Below, in pieces: positions 25,731 to 35,400 of a stretch of 45,929 nucleotides of DNA. The stretch's first letter is position 1. Each line of letters starts with the position of its first letter. Below the pieces are notes generated by a model. That model made no database searches, was not told where the DNA came from, and worked only from the letters and a program-made list of their open reading frames with translations. Source of the stretch: Bryobacterales bacterium (GTDB lineage: Bacteria > Acidobacteriota > Terriglobia > Bryobacterales > Bryobacteraceae); contig JAHCHD010000020.1 in assembly GCA_026129915.1 (NCBI GenBank), positions 1 to 45,929 on the forward strand, given 5' to 3'. The position numbers were made by a program, and so were the translations under genes.

Positions 25731-27953
25731 CTAGCGTTTCAGCCACTCCAGGTAAACCGCGGCCGTCGTATCCTCTGCCTCGCGCAGGATCTGCAAGCCC
25801 TCAGGCCGGTTGGTGCCGAGGAATGCGTTTTGCGCGCTTCCGTATTCCTGCCGGACGGTTTCGCGAGCATGGAGAAACTCCATGGGCGCGCGCGTGTTCA
25901 GCAACAGCACTTCCTTGGTGGCGAGCGAGGCCACCACATCCGGAATGTCGAAGGCCTTCAATACGCCTGGAACCACCACGCTGGTAGCGAAGTAGTGTCG
26001 CGGACTTCGCACGATGTCGTTGTAAGAAAGCAGCGCCTCCTCGGCGGCGACGCCTTCGATGCGGGCGGCCAGTGGATCCGCGGCCAGTGATACCGCAAAC
26101 AGGGCAATCCAGCCCATGTTGCCCTTACCCACGAGGCGAATGGGCTTGTCGCGCCACGCTTCGGGAAGCGGCGCACTCTGGATGGCCGCCAGCAGATCCT
26201 GTGTCTGAATGGCAGCCAGCGTTGTGCCCACCAGCAGGGCGCGCATGGCCTCGCGGTACATGGGGGTGTAGCCCACCATCTTGTCTTCAGCAGCCCACTC
26301 TCCCGCGCCGCGCACATCAATGGAGAGCACCGCATGGCCCGCTTTGGCGAATGCCGCAATCAGGCCCTGCTCTCCGGCTTCGGCGGCTTTGCCACGGTCG
26401 TCAAGATAGACGATCAGCCGGGCGTTCGACGCCGCGCGATCAGGCACCGCCAACAAGCCCGGCACGCGTCCGCCGCTGCCCACCGGGGCGATGAACTTGT
26501 CCATACGGTAGGCGTCGCGACGGATGGCGCTCACCACATTTCCCTCAGCGCCCGCTTGGGCCTCCCTGGGCAGCATGCGCAAGGTTTCCTTCAGCAACTG
26601 GCGGAAGGCAGTGCGATCGGCATCGGGAATCGAAAGCGCCTGGCGCGCGGCATGCTGGCTGGCGGCACGTTCACGCAGAATCTGCTGCAGGCTGCGCCCG
26701 CCCAGCGAAAGCAGTACCTGGCCCTTCTCGGTCACGTGGAGCAGTTTTGCGTCCTCCGGGGTGAAGGGCGCTTCGGGTTGGGAATCTTCGCGCCCTTGCA
26801 GCCACTTGGTGAGCCAGCGGTAGGTGGCCTCCCGGCGTGGCTGGCTCCAGCCATGGGTGTCGTCGTACTCAAAGTAGCCCGTCTTTTCGGTCGCGCCCAT
26901 CAGGCCATACATCCGCTGGGTCTCGGCGAAGGCGGCGCGTGCGCCGGCAATGGGGAAAAAGTCGCGAATGGCGGCAAGCATCTGAACCGGGCGCGGAGCC
27001 CAAGCCGTGAGGAAGTCAGCGAAGTCGAAGCCGTCTTTGACGAAATCCACGAAAACCTGTTCAGAATCCTGTGGCCCGGGGTCGTGCCAGAGCTGACGCC
27101 AGGAGGTGATGTAGCAGGAAGGCGAAGCGGTGGCCAGGCGAGGCTCCAGAAGGTTCAGGTAAGCGCTCTGCGTGCCCCCGCCCGAGTTGCCCACAACAGC
27201 CAGACGAGTAGCATCCACATCAGAGCGGGTGAGCAGATAGTCGACGGCGCGGATGCCGTCCCAGACCTCGTAGCGCGCGAAGTTCGTGCCCGTGATCAGC
27301 GAAGCCAGGCCCAGCATGATGTGCTCGCGCGTGCCGTTGCCAACCAGGGATTCGCCCGTGTCTTCATCGATATATTGGAGGCGCTCTCCTTGGCCGATAG
27401 GGTCGTAGGCCAGCACGACAAAGCCGCGCCGCGCCAATCCCACCCAGCCGTTCTGGTAGATGGGTGCGAGTTTGCCATCGTCGTGGTGCCCGGCTGTTCC
27501 CAGCACGGCCGGAAAGGGTCCCGCGCCGTGCGCGGGGTTCGTGGGCACGTACACGTTTGCCGTCACAAACAAGCCCGGCATACTCTCAAACAGCAGCTTC
27601 TCCACCCGGTAGCCGTCTCGTTCCACACGGCCGACGATGCGGGCATTCAGGGGCGTCTTCTCCGGCCAGCCATCGAACCCACGCAGCACGGTTTCCCTCA
27701 CGTGCCGCTGGCGCTGGCGCAGCGCGTCGGAGGTCTGAATGGCGGCGATGCTGCGCTCGCGTTCGGCAAAATGGCGCTCGGCGAGGGTATCGAGGTAACT
27801 GCGCAGTCCTCCCGAACTGCTGCCCCCAAGTACCTGATAAGGGTCTTCCGGGGCGGGGGCCACCGGGGCTTGTTGCGCAGGCATAGAGGTAGCGCTCAGC
27901 AGCAAGCCAAGGCTCACAACAAGGAGTGAGGCATAAGGGAGGGATCTGATCAT
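25731..27953 (-). CDS. Secreted alpha/beta hydrolase with two hydrolase-like domains (acetyl xylan esterase/prolyl oligopeptidase type)
   Basis: Protein of 740 aa. A signal peptide (ASLLVVSLGLLLSATSMPA) is followed by an alpha/beta hydrolase domain with the nucleophile elbow VGNSGGG (S257) and the upstream oxyanion-type GTAGHHDDGK. DTHGWSQPRR around residue 375 may supply the histidine. A second, shorter hydrolase-like domain fills residues about 460-740 (IVYLDDRGKA, VLSIDVRGAGEW) but lacks a clear GxSxG, reading GKGNMGW instead. Relatives include acetyl xylan esterases and cephalosporin-C deacetylases. The likely role is deacylation of carbohydrate polymers outside the cell. No strong ribosome binding site precedes the only usable ATG. 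Confidence 0.85.
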   Translation of the reverse strand: MIRSLPYASLLVVSLGLLLSATSMPAQQAPVAPAPEDPYQVLGGSSSGGLRSYLDTLAERHFAERERSIAAIQTSDALRQRQRHVRETVLRGFDGWPEKTPLNARIVGRVERDGYRVEKLLFESMPGLFVTANVYVPTNPAHGAGPFPAVLGTAGHHDDGKLAPIYQNGWVGLARRGFVVLAYDPIGQGERLQYIDEDTGESLVGNGTREHIMLGLASLITGTNFARYEVWDGIRAVDYLLTRSDVDATRLAVVGNSGGGTQSAYLNLLEPRLATASPSCYITSWRQLWHDPGPQDSEQVFVDFVKDGFDFADFLTAWAPRPVQMLAAIRDFFPIAGARAAFAETQRMYGLMGATEKTGYFEYDDTHGWSQPRREATYRWLTKWLQGREDSQPEAPFTPEDAKLLHVTEKGQVLLSLGGRSLQQILRERAASQHAARQALSIPDADRTAFRQLLKETLRMLPREAQAGAEGNVVSAIRRDAYRMDKFIAPVGSGGRVPGLLAVPDRAASNARLIVYLDDRGKAAEAGEQGLIAAFAKAGHAVLSIDVRGAGEWAAEDKMVGYTPMYREAMRALLVGTTLAAIQTQDLLAAIQSAPLPEAWRDKPIRLVGKGNMGWIALFAVSLAADPLAARIEGVAAEEALLSYNDIVRSPRHYFATSVVVPGVLKAFDIPDVVASLATKEVLLLNTRAPMEFLHARETVRQEYGSAQNAFLGTNRPEGLQILREAEDTTAAVYLEWLKR

Positions 27954-28173
27954 CGCGTAGGCATGGTATCGCGATTGCGCCTGGCGAGAAAAGGGCGGGC
28001 AGCAAAATGGTTCCCTGTTGCTGTAAACGTTTCGAGCAAGATGCCGATAAAGCCACTGAGCCCGACCTCGGGCTGAGTGCCGCCTCGTCCCTTAGTCCAA
28101 CGCAATGGCAAAACGTCCAACGCGGTGGAACACGCTGGAAGCGGCACGGCACGGAACGGAAGGATATCCAGCC

Positions 28174-29049
28174 ATGCAGCAACTGAGTGGAGTAAGCCCA
28201 ATGACGACGGTGCCCAAGTACCCCTGGGCCTTGCGCAACCTGCCTCCGTTTCCGCCGGTGGCCAATCGCCTGCTAGCGCTCCTGCAGAATCAAAACGTGT
28301 CGAACATCCAGCTGGCGGAGGTCATCCGCATGGACGCGACCTTCTCGTTCGAACTGCTGCGGCTAGCAAACTCCTCTCTGTTTGGCTTTGCCCACCAAAT
28401 CATCGACATTGGCCATGCCATCTCGGTGGTAGGGCTCGAGCGCGTGAAGGCAATGGTGATGATGGTGGCCCTGAATGCGCAGATTAAGTCAGCGCTGCGC
28501 TACCAGCGCCTGCTCGATTGCTGGGTGCATTGCCTGGCCTGTGCCGTCCTCTCGGAGCAGGTGGCCTACGGCTGCGGGCTGCCGCCCGAGCGGGCCTATA
28601 CCGCTGGATTGCTTCACGATGTGGGACGCCTGGGGATGATGACGGCCTATCCCCAGGAGTACAATCGGCTGCTGGACGTGGCCGCTGACGAGAATCTGCA
28701 GCTGATCGATGCGGAGCTCGACGTCTTCGATATCGACCACTGCATGGCGGGTGCCTGGCTGGTGGCGGAGTGGAATCTGCCCAACGAGGTGGGGATCGTC
28801 GCGCAAACCCACCACGAACCCCCGATCGCCGGCGACCGTGAAATGGGCAACGTCATTCGCATCACCAACCGTCTGACCAACGCCCTGGGCTTTCACGTGT
28901 TACCGCCGAAGGAAGACTTCTCTTATCCTGCACTCCGGCGCATGCTGCCTTCCATCGCCCAGCGCAACCTGCCTGAAGACCCGGAAGAACTGCGCCTGGG
29001 TATCCAGGAGCGTGTATTGTCCTTCACCGCACCAAAGACTGCCGCGTAG
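28174..29049 (+). CDS. HDOD domain signalling protein
   Basis: Protein of about 291 aa. The HDOD domain opens at LRNLPPFPPVANRLLALLQ, continues with DATFSFELLRLANSSLFGF and the helix pair GHAISVVGLERVKAMVMMVAL, and includes LLHDVGRLGM. It keeps an HD pair, but the wider HD-GYP motifs are missing, so it probably does not cleave cyclic di-GMP. HDOD proteins act in signalling and regulation. Start 28174 follows GGAAGGA by 9 nt; an ATG at 28201 with GGAG is an alternative. No receiver or other output domain is fused, and no partner is adjacent. Confidence 0.88.
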   Translation: MQQLSGVSPMTTVPKYPWALRNLPPFPPVANRLLALLQNQNVSNIQLAEVIRMDATFSFELLRLANSSLFGFAHQIIDIGHAISVVGLERVKAMVMMVALNAQIKSALRYQRLLDCWVHCLACAVLSEQVAYGCGLPPERAYTAGLLHDVGRLGMMTAYPQEYNRLLDVAADENLQLIDAELDVFDIDHCMAGAWLVAEWNLPNEVGIVAQTHHEPPIAGDREMGNVIRITNRLTNALGFHVLPPKEDFSYPALRRMLPSIAQRNLPEDPEELRLGIQERVLSFTAPKTAA

Positions 29050-29365
29050 CCGCAAGCCTCTCAGCCACAGCGAGGCATTCCCGGCGCCTCATCGGCGACA
29101 GGTCGACAACGTTCCGTCTCCGCCCTGTTCAACCAGGGGATGAAAGGCACTGCGAATCCATGGAGTAATGCAGACTCAGGGGCCCCTTTTGGATCCCTCC
29201 GCTCGTACGGTGCGGGTTGCAGATTCGATAGCAGATCATCAAAACCAGATAATCTGGTGTGGAACGGCGGAACTCGATATGCTGTTAGCGAGCTGGCCGC
29301 TACCCTCGGCGTGTACAGCGGTCTCTCTTGGCAATGCCCGGATTCATGCGGGTGGGAGGTTTTCC
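29050..29365 (+). other. Leader region upstream of the DUF5107-TPR gene
   Basis: No gene is credible here. The open frame that runs on from 29168 into the DUF5107 gene lacks coding character before the signal peptide. The main structure is the palindrome at 29244-29258. GGGAGG at 29354-29359 is the ribosome binding site for the next gene. Confidence 0.55.
29244..29258. promoter_or_regulatory. Perfect palindrome, probable operator
   Basis: ACCAGATAATCTGGT is a perfect 7+1+7 inverted repeat about 110 bp before the start codon at 29366. Its size and symmetry fit the site of a dimeric helix-turn-helix repressor. No cognate regulator is visible in the neighbourhood. Confidence 0.5.
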
Positions 29366-32300
29366 ATGTCGATCCGAATTCTAAGCAGGCTACTCGCCTT
29401 CGCCTTTGCGTTGTGTCTATTCGTACCCCCGGCGATCTGCGCGAACGCAACCCCGGTAAAGCTGTGGCAGACCCAGATTGTGCTGCCCACCTACCTGGCT
29501 GGGGAACCCGAGCCCAATCCCATGTTCTTTTTCGGACGGCAGTCGCAAGGCGCGCAAGGGCCGGTGTATCCCTATCCGATGTACGACACGCTTACCGGCA
29601 AGAAGGTGGACAAGAGCTACACCATCGTCTACCTCGAGAACGAGTACCTGCGCATTGGAGTGCTTCCCGAAATTGGCGGGCGACTGTTTGAGGGCGTGGA
29701 TAAGACCAACAACTATCACTTCATCTACCGCCAGCATGTCATCAAACCAGCGTTGATTGGACTGATTGGCGCGTGGATCTCAGGCGGTGTGGAGTGGAAC
29801 ATTCCGCACCACCACCGTGCCAGCACGTTTATTCCCGTGCAGTACAAACTGGAAGACGGAGCGGATGGCGCGAAAACGGTGTGGGTGGGCGAATTAGAGC
29901 TGCGAGACCGTATGCGATGGGCAGTGGGCTACACGCTGCGTCCAGGCAGTTCGGTCCTGGAGACCTCGCTGCGCATCGTAAACCGTACCCCTGAAGCGAA
30001 TTCGATGCTGTGTTTCGCCAACGCCGCGGTGCATACGAATGAGAACTACCAGGTAATCTTTCCGCCCAGCACCCAGTTCGGCGTACACCATGCGAAACGC
30101 GAGTTTACTGAGTGGCCCATCGCGCGGTCTACCTACGGCGGCGCGGACTTCTCGAATAGCGTGGACATTAGCTGGTACAAGAATCACATCTCGGCGAACT
30201 CAGTGTTCGCGTGGAACTACGACGACGATTTTCTTGCCGGTTACGACCACGGCAAACAAGCGGGTACGATGAGCGTCGCCGACCATCACATCGTGCCGGG
30301 CAAGAAGTTCTGGACTTGGGGTAACGGGCCTAGCGGCAGGCGCTGGGATACCGTCCTCACCGATAGTGATGGCCCCTATATCGAATTGATGGTGGGCGCT
30401 TATTCCGACAACCAGCCAGACTATAGCTGGCTGCAGCCGTTCGAGACCCGATCGTTCTCGATCCACTGGTATCCTTTCCGCGACATTGGTGGCGTGAAGA
30501 AAGCCAACGTGGATGCGGCGGTAAACCTGGAAGTGTCGCAAGGTTCAGCGAAGCTGGGTTTTTATACTACGGCGGCACACCCGGAGGCGCGCGTGCTGCT
30601 GAAGGCGGGCGCGAACGTACTGCTAGACAAGGCAGTGGTCATCAACCCCGGAAAGCCATTTGTGGAGCAGGTGTCATTGCCATCGGGAACCGACGTGCAC
30701 GATGTGGTGGCCTCGCTGTGGGCAGAGGGAAGGGAACTGGTCTCCTACCAGCCGCTCCGGCTTACGAAGCAGTCAACGCCACCGGTGGTGGCCGCGCCGG
30801 CTCCGCCCGCAGACATCAAGACAATCGAGGAGCTGTATCTGGTTGGATTGCGGGCGCAACAGTTCCACAGTCCGTCAGTGGATCCGCTGCCCTATTGGAA
30901 CGAGGCCTTGCGGCGCGATGCCAATGATGCCCGCGTGAACACCGCCATGGGCATCACTGCCTATAGAAAGGCGCGCTATCCGGAAGCGGAAGCCCACCTG
31001 CGGCGAGCCGTGGCGCGCGTGACAACCGACTACACCAGCCCGCGAGACGGCGAGTCAGTTTACTACCTGGGCGCCACCTTGCAAGCGATGGGAAACACAC
31101 AGGAAGCGGAGGTCTGGCTGAACAAGGCGAGGTGGAACTTCGCCTGGAAGTCCGCGGCTTACTTCGCATTGGCACAGATTGCAACCGGGCGTGGCGAACT
31201 TACGCAAGCCCTCAACCTTGTTAGCCTTTCCACGGAAAGCAACGCCCTTAACCTGCGTGCGCAGAACCTGAAGGCGGCGCTGCTCCGCCACCTTGGGCGC
31301 AAACAGGAGGCGATGCAGGTGCTGGCATCTGTTTCACACGCGGCGGATCCGTTGGATGTACGAACGCTTGCCGAGAGGTTTCTGGCCAGCGGAAGTCAAG
31401 CGGATGCCAAGACACTAGCGCACGAGATGAACCAGCATCCGGCCACCGCGCAGGAGACTGCGGCCGAGTACCTTGGCGAGGGACTCTGGCAGGATGGCGC
31501 GACCGTCCTGCAGGTGATGATTGACCAAGCACCCGACAAGGCCCGCATGCATCCACTGCCTCACTACTATCTCGGCTACTTTGCCGGGAAGTTGGGGCAG
31601 CACGAAAAGGCCCGCGATCACTATCGGGCCGCGATGTCGATGCCCGCGGAATACGTGTTTCCCTTCCAGCCGGAGGCCATTGAAGTCCTACGGCAGGCAA
31701 TGCGGGTGAACCCGCGCGATGCACGTGCGCCCTTCTACTTGGGTAACCTGCTCTACGATTGGCAGCCCGAAGAGGCCATCCGGCTATGGGAGGCGTCGGC
31801 GAAGCTGGACCCTCAGTTTGCCATTGTCCACCGCAATCTTGCTGTCGCCTACCTGCACCTGCCCGTCGGCCCGGATACGGGCAAGGCAATCGCCTCGCTG
31901 GAGAATGCGGTGGCGGTGTCGAAGCCCTACCCGCTGCATTTCACCGAGTTGGATGAACTCTACGAACAAACCGGTGCGCCGCTGGAAAAGCGCCTCCAAC
32001 TGCTTGAACGGAACGAAGCGGTAATCGCTCGCAGGGACGATGCCTTGAATCGCGCGATTGGGCTAAGAGTCGCCAGCGGTCACATGGACGATGCCATTCG
32101 CACAATGAGTAGCCGAACCTTTGCTGTGGCAGAGGGCGCCAATCTGAATGTGGTGGACCACTGGACGGAGGCGCACATTCTGCGCGCCCGGCAGCATATC
32201 GCGGCGAAGCGTTTCAGCCAAGCCCTTGCCGACCTTCGCGCCGCGGCAACCACACCGGACAATCTGCCCGTGATGAGCCTGGAGGCGGTAAGTGGCCGCG

Positions 32301-32761
32301 CCGCGGAAATCGCCTGGTGGACCGGCGTTGCGCTGGAAGCATCGGGCAAAGCGCAGGAAGCCCGGTCGGCATTTGAGCAGGCAGCCAGTGCGACCCGGCA
32401 ATCCCGGCGGCGCAGACCCACTGAACAGCCGGAACAGGCGCGGATGGCGAGTGCCCAAGCCTATTTCCAAGCCTTGGCGCTTCGAAAACTGGGGCGGGAT
32501 GCCGAGGCGCAGCAGCGCTTCGATGCGCTACTGGAATTGGCAAAGCGCGAATTGAGTCCGGCCACTGCTGCCAGCGCGCCGCAAGCCGAGGGCGGGCGCA
32601 GGCAAGGGCCAAGCCCCCGCGCCCGCACCGCCAATGCACACTACCTGGCCGGGCTCGGCTACCTGGGAAAGAACGAAATGGAGCGGGCCAAAGCCGAGTT
32701 CGCCAAGGCGGTGGAAACCAGCCCGGATCACGTGGGAGCGCGCATGGCAATGGCGTTCTAG
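29366..32761 (+). CDS. Exported DUF5107 domain protein with tetratricopeptide repeats
   Basis: Protein of 1131 aa. GGGAGG lies 6 nt before the ATG at 29366, and the protein starts with a signal peptide (SRLLAFAFALCLFVPPAICA). Residues about 30-400 match the DUF5107 style: YPMYDTLTGKK, YLRIGVLPEIGGRLFEGVDK and SGGVEWNIPHHH. This fold is related to galactose-mutarotase-like carbohydrate-active domains. From about residue 500 to the end the protein is a chain of TPR-like helical repeats (AYRKARYPEAEAHLRRAV; YYLGYFAGKLGQHEKARDHY). DUF5107 proteins often lie in glycan-use loci, and a direct enzymatic role is unproven. A palindrome upstream may control it. The secreted beta-helix gene follows after about 200 bp. 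Confidence 0.85.
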   Translation: MSIRILSRLLAFAFALCLFVPPAICANATPVKLWQTQIVLPTYLAGEPEPNPMFFFGRQSQGAQGPVYPYPMYDTLTGKKVDKSYTIVYLENEYLRIGVLPEIGGRLFEGVDKTNNYHFIYRQHVIKPALIGLIGAWISGGVEWNIPHHHRASTFIPVQYKLEDGADGAKTVWVGELELRDRMRWAVGYTLRPGSSVLETSLRIVNRTPEANSMLCFANAAVHTNENYQVIFPPSTQFGVHHAKREFTEWPIARSTYGGADFSNSVDISWYKNHISANSVFAWNYDDDFLAGYDHGKQAGTMSVADHHIVPGKKFWTWGNGPSGRRWDTVLTDSDGPYIELMVGAYSDNQPDYSWLQPFETRSFSIHWYPFRDIGGVKKANVDAAVNLEVSQGSAKLGFYTTAAHPEARVLLKAGANVLLDKAVVINPGKPFVEQVSLPSGTDVHDVVASLWAEGRELVSYQPLRLTKQSTPPVVAAPAPPADIKTIEELYLVGLRAQQFHSPSVDPLPYWNEALRRDANDARVNTAMGITAYRKARYPEAEAHLRRAVARVTTDYTSPRDGESVYYLGATLQAMGNTQEAEVWLNKARWNFAWKSAAYFALAQIATGRGELTQALNLVSLSTESNALNLRAQNLKAALLRHLGRKQEAMQVLASVSHAADPLDVRTLAERFLASGSQADAKTLAHEMNQHPATAQETAAEYLGEGLWQDGATVLQVMIDQAPDKARMHPLPHYYLGYFAGKLGQHEKARDHYRAAMSMPAEYVFPFQPEAIEVLRQAMRVNPRDARAPFYLGNLLYDWQPEEAIRLWEASAKLDPQFAIVHRNLAVAYLHLPVGPDTGKAIASLENAVAVSKPYPLHFTELDELYEQTGAPLEKRLQLLERNEAVIARRDDALNRAIGLRVASGHMDDAIRTMSSRTFAVAEGANLNVVDHWTEAHILRARQHIAAKRFSQALADLRAAATTPDNLPVMSLEAVSGRAAEIAWWTGVALEASGKAQEARSAFEQAASATRQSRRRRPTEQPEQARMASAQAYFQALALRKLGRDAEAQQRFDALLELAKRELSPATAASAPQAEGGRRQGPSPRARTANAHYLAGLGYLGKNEMERAKAEFAKAVETSPDHVGARMAMAF

Positions 32762-32964
32762 TTCTGGTCCCAGATCCCAGCAACTGCCAGGAACCTAAGG
32801 GCCTCGTTGATTGTCGGCTCGAAGTAATGAAGGCTTGGGATTTGGCGGGTCGACGGGTTTCGTACGCCATGCATGGGCGAATTCGTGCCCGTTCCGGAGG
32901 CACTGTCGAGCGGCGTTTTCGCGTGCCGTTGGATTCGGAGTTTAGGTACTGATAGTATCCGTAC

Positions 32965-34392
32965 ATGTCACGCTGCCTGTTCTTACTCATCTTCTTCGCC
33001 AGCCTCAGCCTGCAAGCCGCCACCTACTACGTGAACGCAGCCAACGGCAACGATACCAACCCGGGCACTTCCGCCTCGCAGCCATGGAAGAGCCTCGAAG
33101 CCGTGAACGGCAAGCTGCTGCAGCCCGGCGACGAAATCCGCTTCGCGCGGGGTGGCGTATGGCGGGGCATGCTTGCGCCGCAAGGGCGCGGCGAGGCGGG
33201 AAAGCCGGTCATCATCCACGCCTACGGGACCGGCGCGCGGCCCCGCATTGAAGGCGTCGAAGAGGATGCCGTCCTGCTCCGTAACTTCCCTCATGTGGTG
33301 CTGCGTGATCTCGAAATCACCAACCGTGGTGACGGTAACCGCCCCCGCCGTGGCGTCCACATCGTGGCCGAGAACATCGGCACCCTCGCGGGTGTGATTG
33401 TCCAGGATCTCTACATCCACGACGTAAACGGCACCAACAAGCAGAAAGACAACGGCGGCATCATCTTCCGCACAGTGGGAGACAAACAGCCAAGCCGCTT
33501 CGACGGCCTGCGCATCGAGCGCAACATCGTTTGGCGCGTGGACCGCAGCGGGATTGCCGCGCAGAGCTACCATAGGACTCGCCATCGATGGTTCCCCTCA
33601 GTAAACGTGGTGCTGCGCGACAACTACGTCGCCGACGCGGGCGGGGATGGCATTGTCCCATGGGCTACGGATGGCGCCCTGGTGGAACACAATATCGTGC
33701 GCGGCGCCAACACCCGAGCGGGTAGCTACAACGCAGGCATCTGGCCTTGGAGCGCCGACCATACACTCTTCCGCCTGAACCGGGCCTCCGAAGTGCGAAC
33801 CACGCTCGATGGACACGGCTTCGACAGCGATTACAACTCCCGCGGCACACGCTTTGAGTACAACCTCAGCCACAACAACGAGGGCGGATTCATGTTGATC
33901 TGCTCCCCTGGAAAGCGAAACCCCAAGGAGAACATTGGCAATCAGAACACCGTAGTCCGCCGTAACATCAGCCGGAACGACCATGAACGCATCTTTGACG
34001 TGAGCGCCGCAGAGAATACGCTGGTGGAAGAGAACTATATCTACATCGGGGCAGGCCTCGACGTGCAGTTGCTGTTGCTGGCAAGCTGGGAGGGCTGGGC
34101 CGACGGTTTGCTCCTTCGTAACAACCGCTATGTCATGCAAGGGAGGGCACGCTCAGGCCACGGCGTTAGCCGGAACGAGCAGGGCTCCTACACGCTGGGC
34201 GAAGGGTGGGGCGGCGCTCGCAATGTGAAGCTAGAGGGCAACCAGGAACTCGCCAAGGGTGTGGATGTGGCGGACTGGTCAGGTCCGCAGTTTGACCCGG
34301 CCCACCCTGACAACTTCACCGCCTTCCTCGCCAAACACCGTGCGTGGATGGAGGCATTGATGCGCGCCCACTTCGGCGAAGCCCTGGACTAA
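32965..34392 (+). CDS. Secreted right-handed parallel beta-helix protein
   Basis: Protein of 475 aa. A short signal peptide (CLFLLIFFASLSLQA) is followed by TYYVNAANGNDTNPGTS and QPWKSLEA, the common opening of secreted pectate-lyase-like beta-helix proteins. The body is rich in Asn and Val/Ile rungs (VVLRDLEITNRGDG, NVVLRDNYVADAGGDGIV, FEYNLSHNNEGGF), as in the Beta_helix/NosD families. Such proteins bind or cleave polysaccharides; no catalytic residue can be picked with confidence. The next gene is convergent, 50 bp away. Confidence 0.85.
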   Translation: MSRCLFLLIFFASLSLQAATYYVNAANGNDTNPGTSASQPWKSLEAVNGKLLQPGDEIRFARGGVWRGMLAPQGRGEAGKPVIIHAYGTGARPRIEGVEEDAVLLRNFPHVVLRDLEITNRGDGNRPRRGVHIVAENIGTLAGVIVQDLYIHDVNGTNKQKDNGGIIFRTVGDKQPSRFDGLRIERNIVWRVDRSGIAAQSYHRTRHRWFPSVNVVLRDNYVADAGGDGIVPWATDGALVEHNIVRGANTRAGSYNAGIWPWSADHTLFRLNRASEVRTTLDGHGFDSDYNSRGTRFEYNLSHNNEGGFMLICSPGKRNPKENIGNQNTVVRRNISRNDHERIFDVSAAENTLVEENYIYIGAGLDVQLLLLASWEGWADGLLLRNNRYVMQGRARSGHGVSRNEQGSYTLGEGWGGARNVKLEGNQELAKGVDVADWSGPQFDPAHPDNFTAFLAKHRAWMEALMRAHFGEALD

Positions 34393-34442
34393 CGATTCTC
34401 ATCCAGCGCGCGGCAGGTTCCTGGCAGTCGGCAGCGCCCCCG

Positions 34443-35255
34443 TTACTCAATAGCCATAGGGCTAACTGGCGCACCCTGCCGCGGAGATACTTCCGCTTCG
34501 CACACAATCAGGGCCTCGGCATCCACGCCATACGGGCCTTCCGCCAGCAGCTTGCCTCCCGCCTCCATGGCCAGGGAACACCCGATGACGTTGCGTCCGG
34601 CCCAGGGACCTGCTGTCAGGTGGCCCACGTTGCTCACGCCAACCACGGTCATCGGAAACTCGGTGGTTAGTGCTCCGTAGGCGTCGCGCCACAATCCGCC
34701 ATACGGTTCGGAATTGTTGTCATGGTCAGCAGGCACCGCCCATGCGCAGGGTGAAAGCAGCAACTGGCAACCCATGCGCCCCAAAGCGCGGCCGTATTCC
34801 AGGCAATCGGGAAATAGATCCGCACAAATCAGCAAGCCGATGCGCCCCAGCGGGGTATCAGCCACACGAACGGAAGTACCCAGGCTGTAGAGATCATGCG
34901 CAAGTGTCAGTTCGTTCAGCTTGCGTTGGCGAAGCACCATCTTCCCTGCCGGCGATAACAGAACCGCCGAGTTGAAGATCTCGTCACCGGCGCGCTCCAC
35001 CAGGCCAGCCACCACCCAGATCTCCGCGTCACGCGCGGCTTGCGCCAGCGCTTCACTGTGCTCGCCGGCCAGCGGCATGGCAAGCTCGCGAGCAGACGGA
35101 TGAGTCCATCCCAGGTTGAGGCACTCAGGCAGCACAACAATGTGGCAGCCGCGTGAAGCAGCGTCGCGAATCGCCGCCGCTGCCCGTGCAAGATTGTTCT
35201 CTGGTTGGCCACCCTCCACCAGGATCTGTGCCATCGCAATGCGAACCCGCGGCAT
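34443..35255 (-). CDS. Carbon-nitrogen hydrolase (nitrilase superfamily)
   Basis: Protein of 270 aa from the ATG at 35255 (MPRVRIAMAQI); a 35291 start would add an unlikely 12 residues. The catalytic triad is complete: E44 in VVLPECLNLG, K112 in RQRKLNELTL and C144 in GLLICADLFPD. Members hydrolyse amides or nitriles, for example N-carbamoyl compounds or omega-amides, in the cytoplasm; no signal peptide is present. The substrate cannot be told. It is divergent from the Tat-exported aldo/keto reductase, with about 145 bp between. Confidence 0.88.
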   Translation of the reverse strand: MPRVRIAMAQILVEGGQPENNLARAAAAIRDAASRGCHIVVLPECLNLGWTHPSARELAMPLAGEHSEALAQAARDAEIWVVAGLVERAGDEIFNSAVLLSPAGKMVLRQRKLNELTLAHDLYSLGTSVRVADTPLGRIGLLICADLFPDCLEYGRALGRMGCQLLLSPCAWAVPADHDNNSEPYGGLWRDAYGALTTEFPMTVVGVSNVGHLTAGPWAGRNVIGCSLAMEAGGKLLAEGPYGVDAEALIVCEAEVSPRQGAPVSPMAIE

Positions 35256-35400
35256 AGGAGTTTCCCTTCGTATTGCAGCCCAGCGTAGCATGCCCGCTTG
35301 GACCCACCAGCAAACTCGGCGTCACAGAGTGTCCCCGCAGGTCTCAATTTGCATACAATAACGGGCAACTGGCAATGCCTGAATTCCTAGGAGGTTCCCG

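Noticed and set aside
26334..27929. A 531-codon open frame on the plus strand
   Set aside because: It lies opposite the double alpha/beta hydrolase, which has clear catalytic motifs; the plus-strand translation has no family features and reflects GC-rich codon use.
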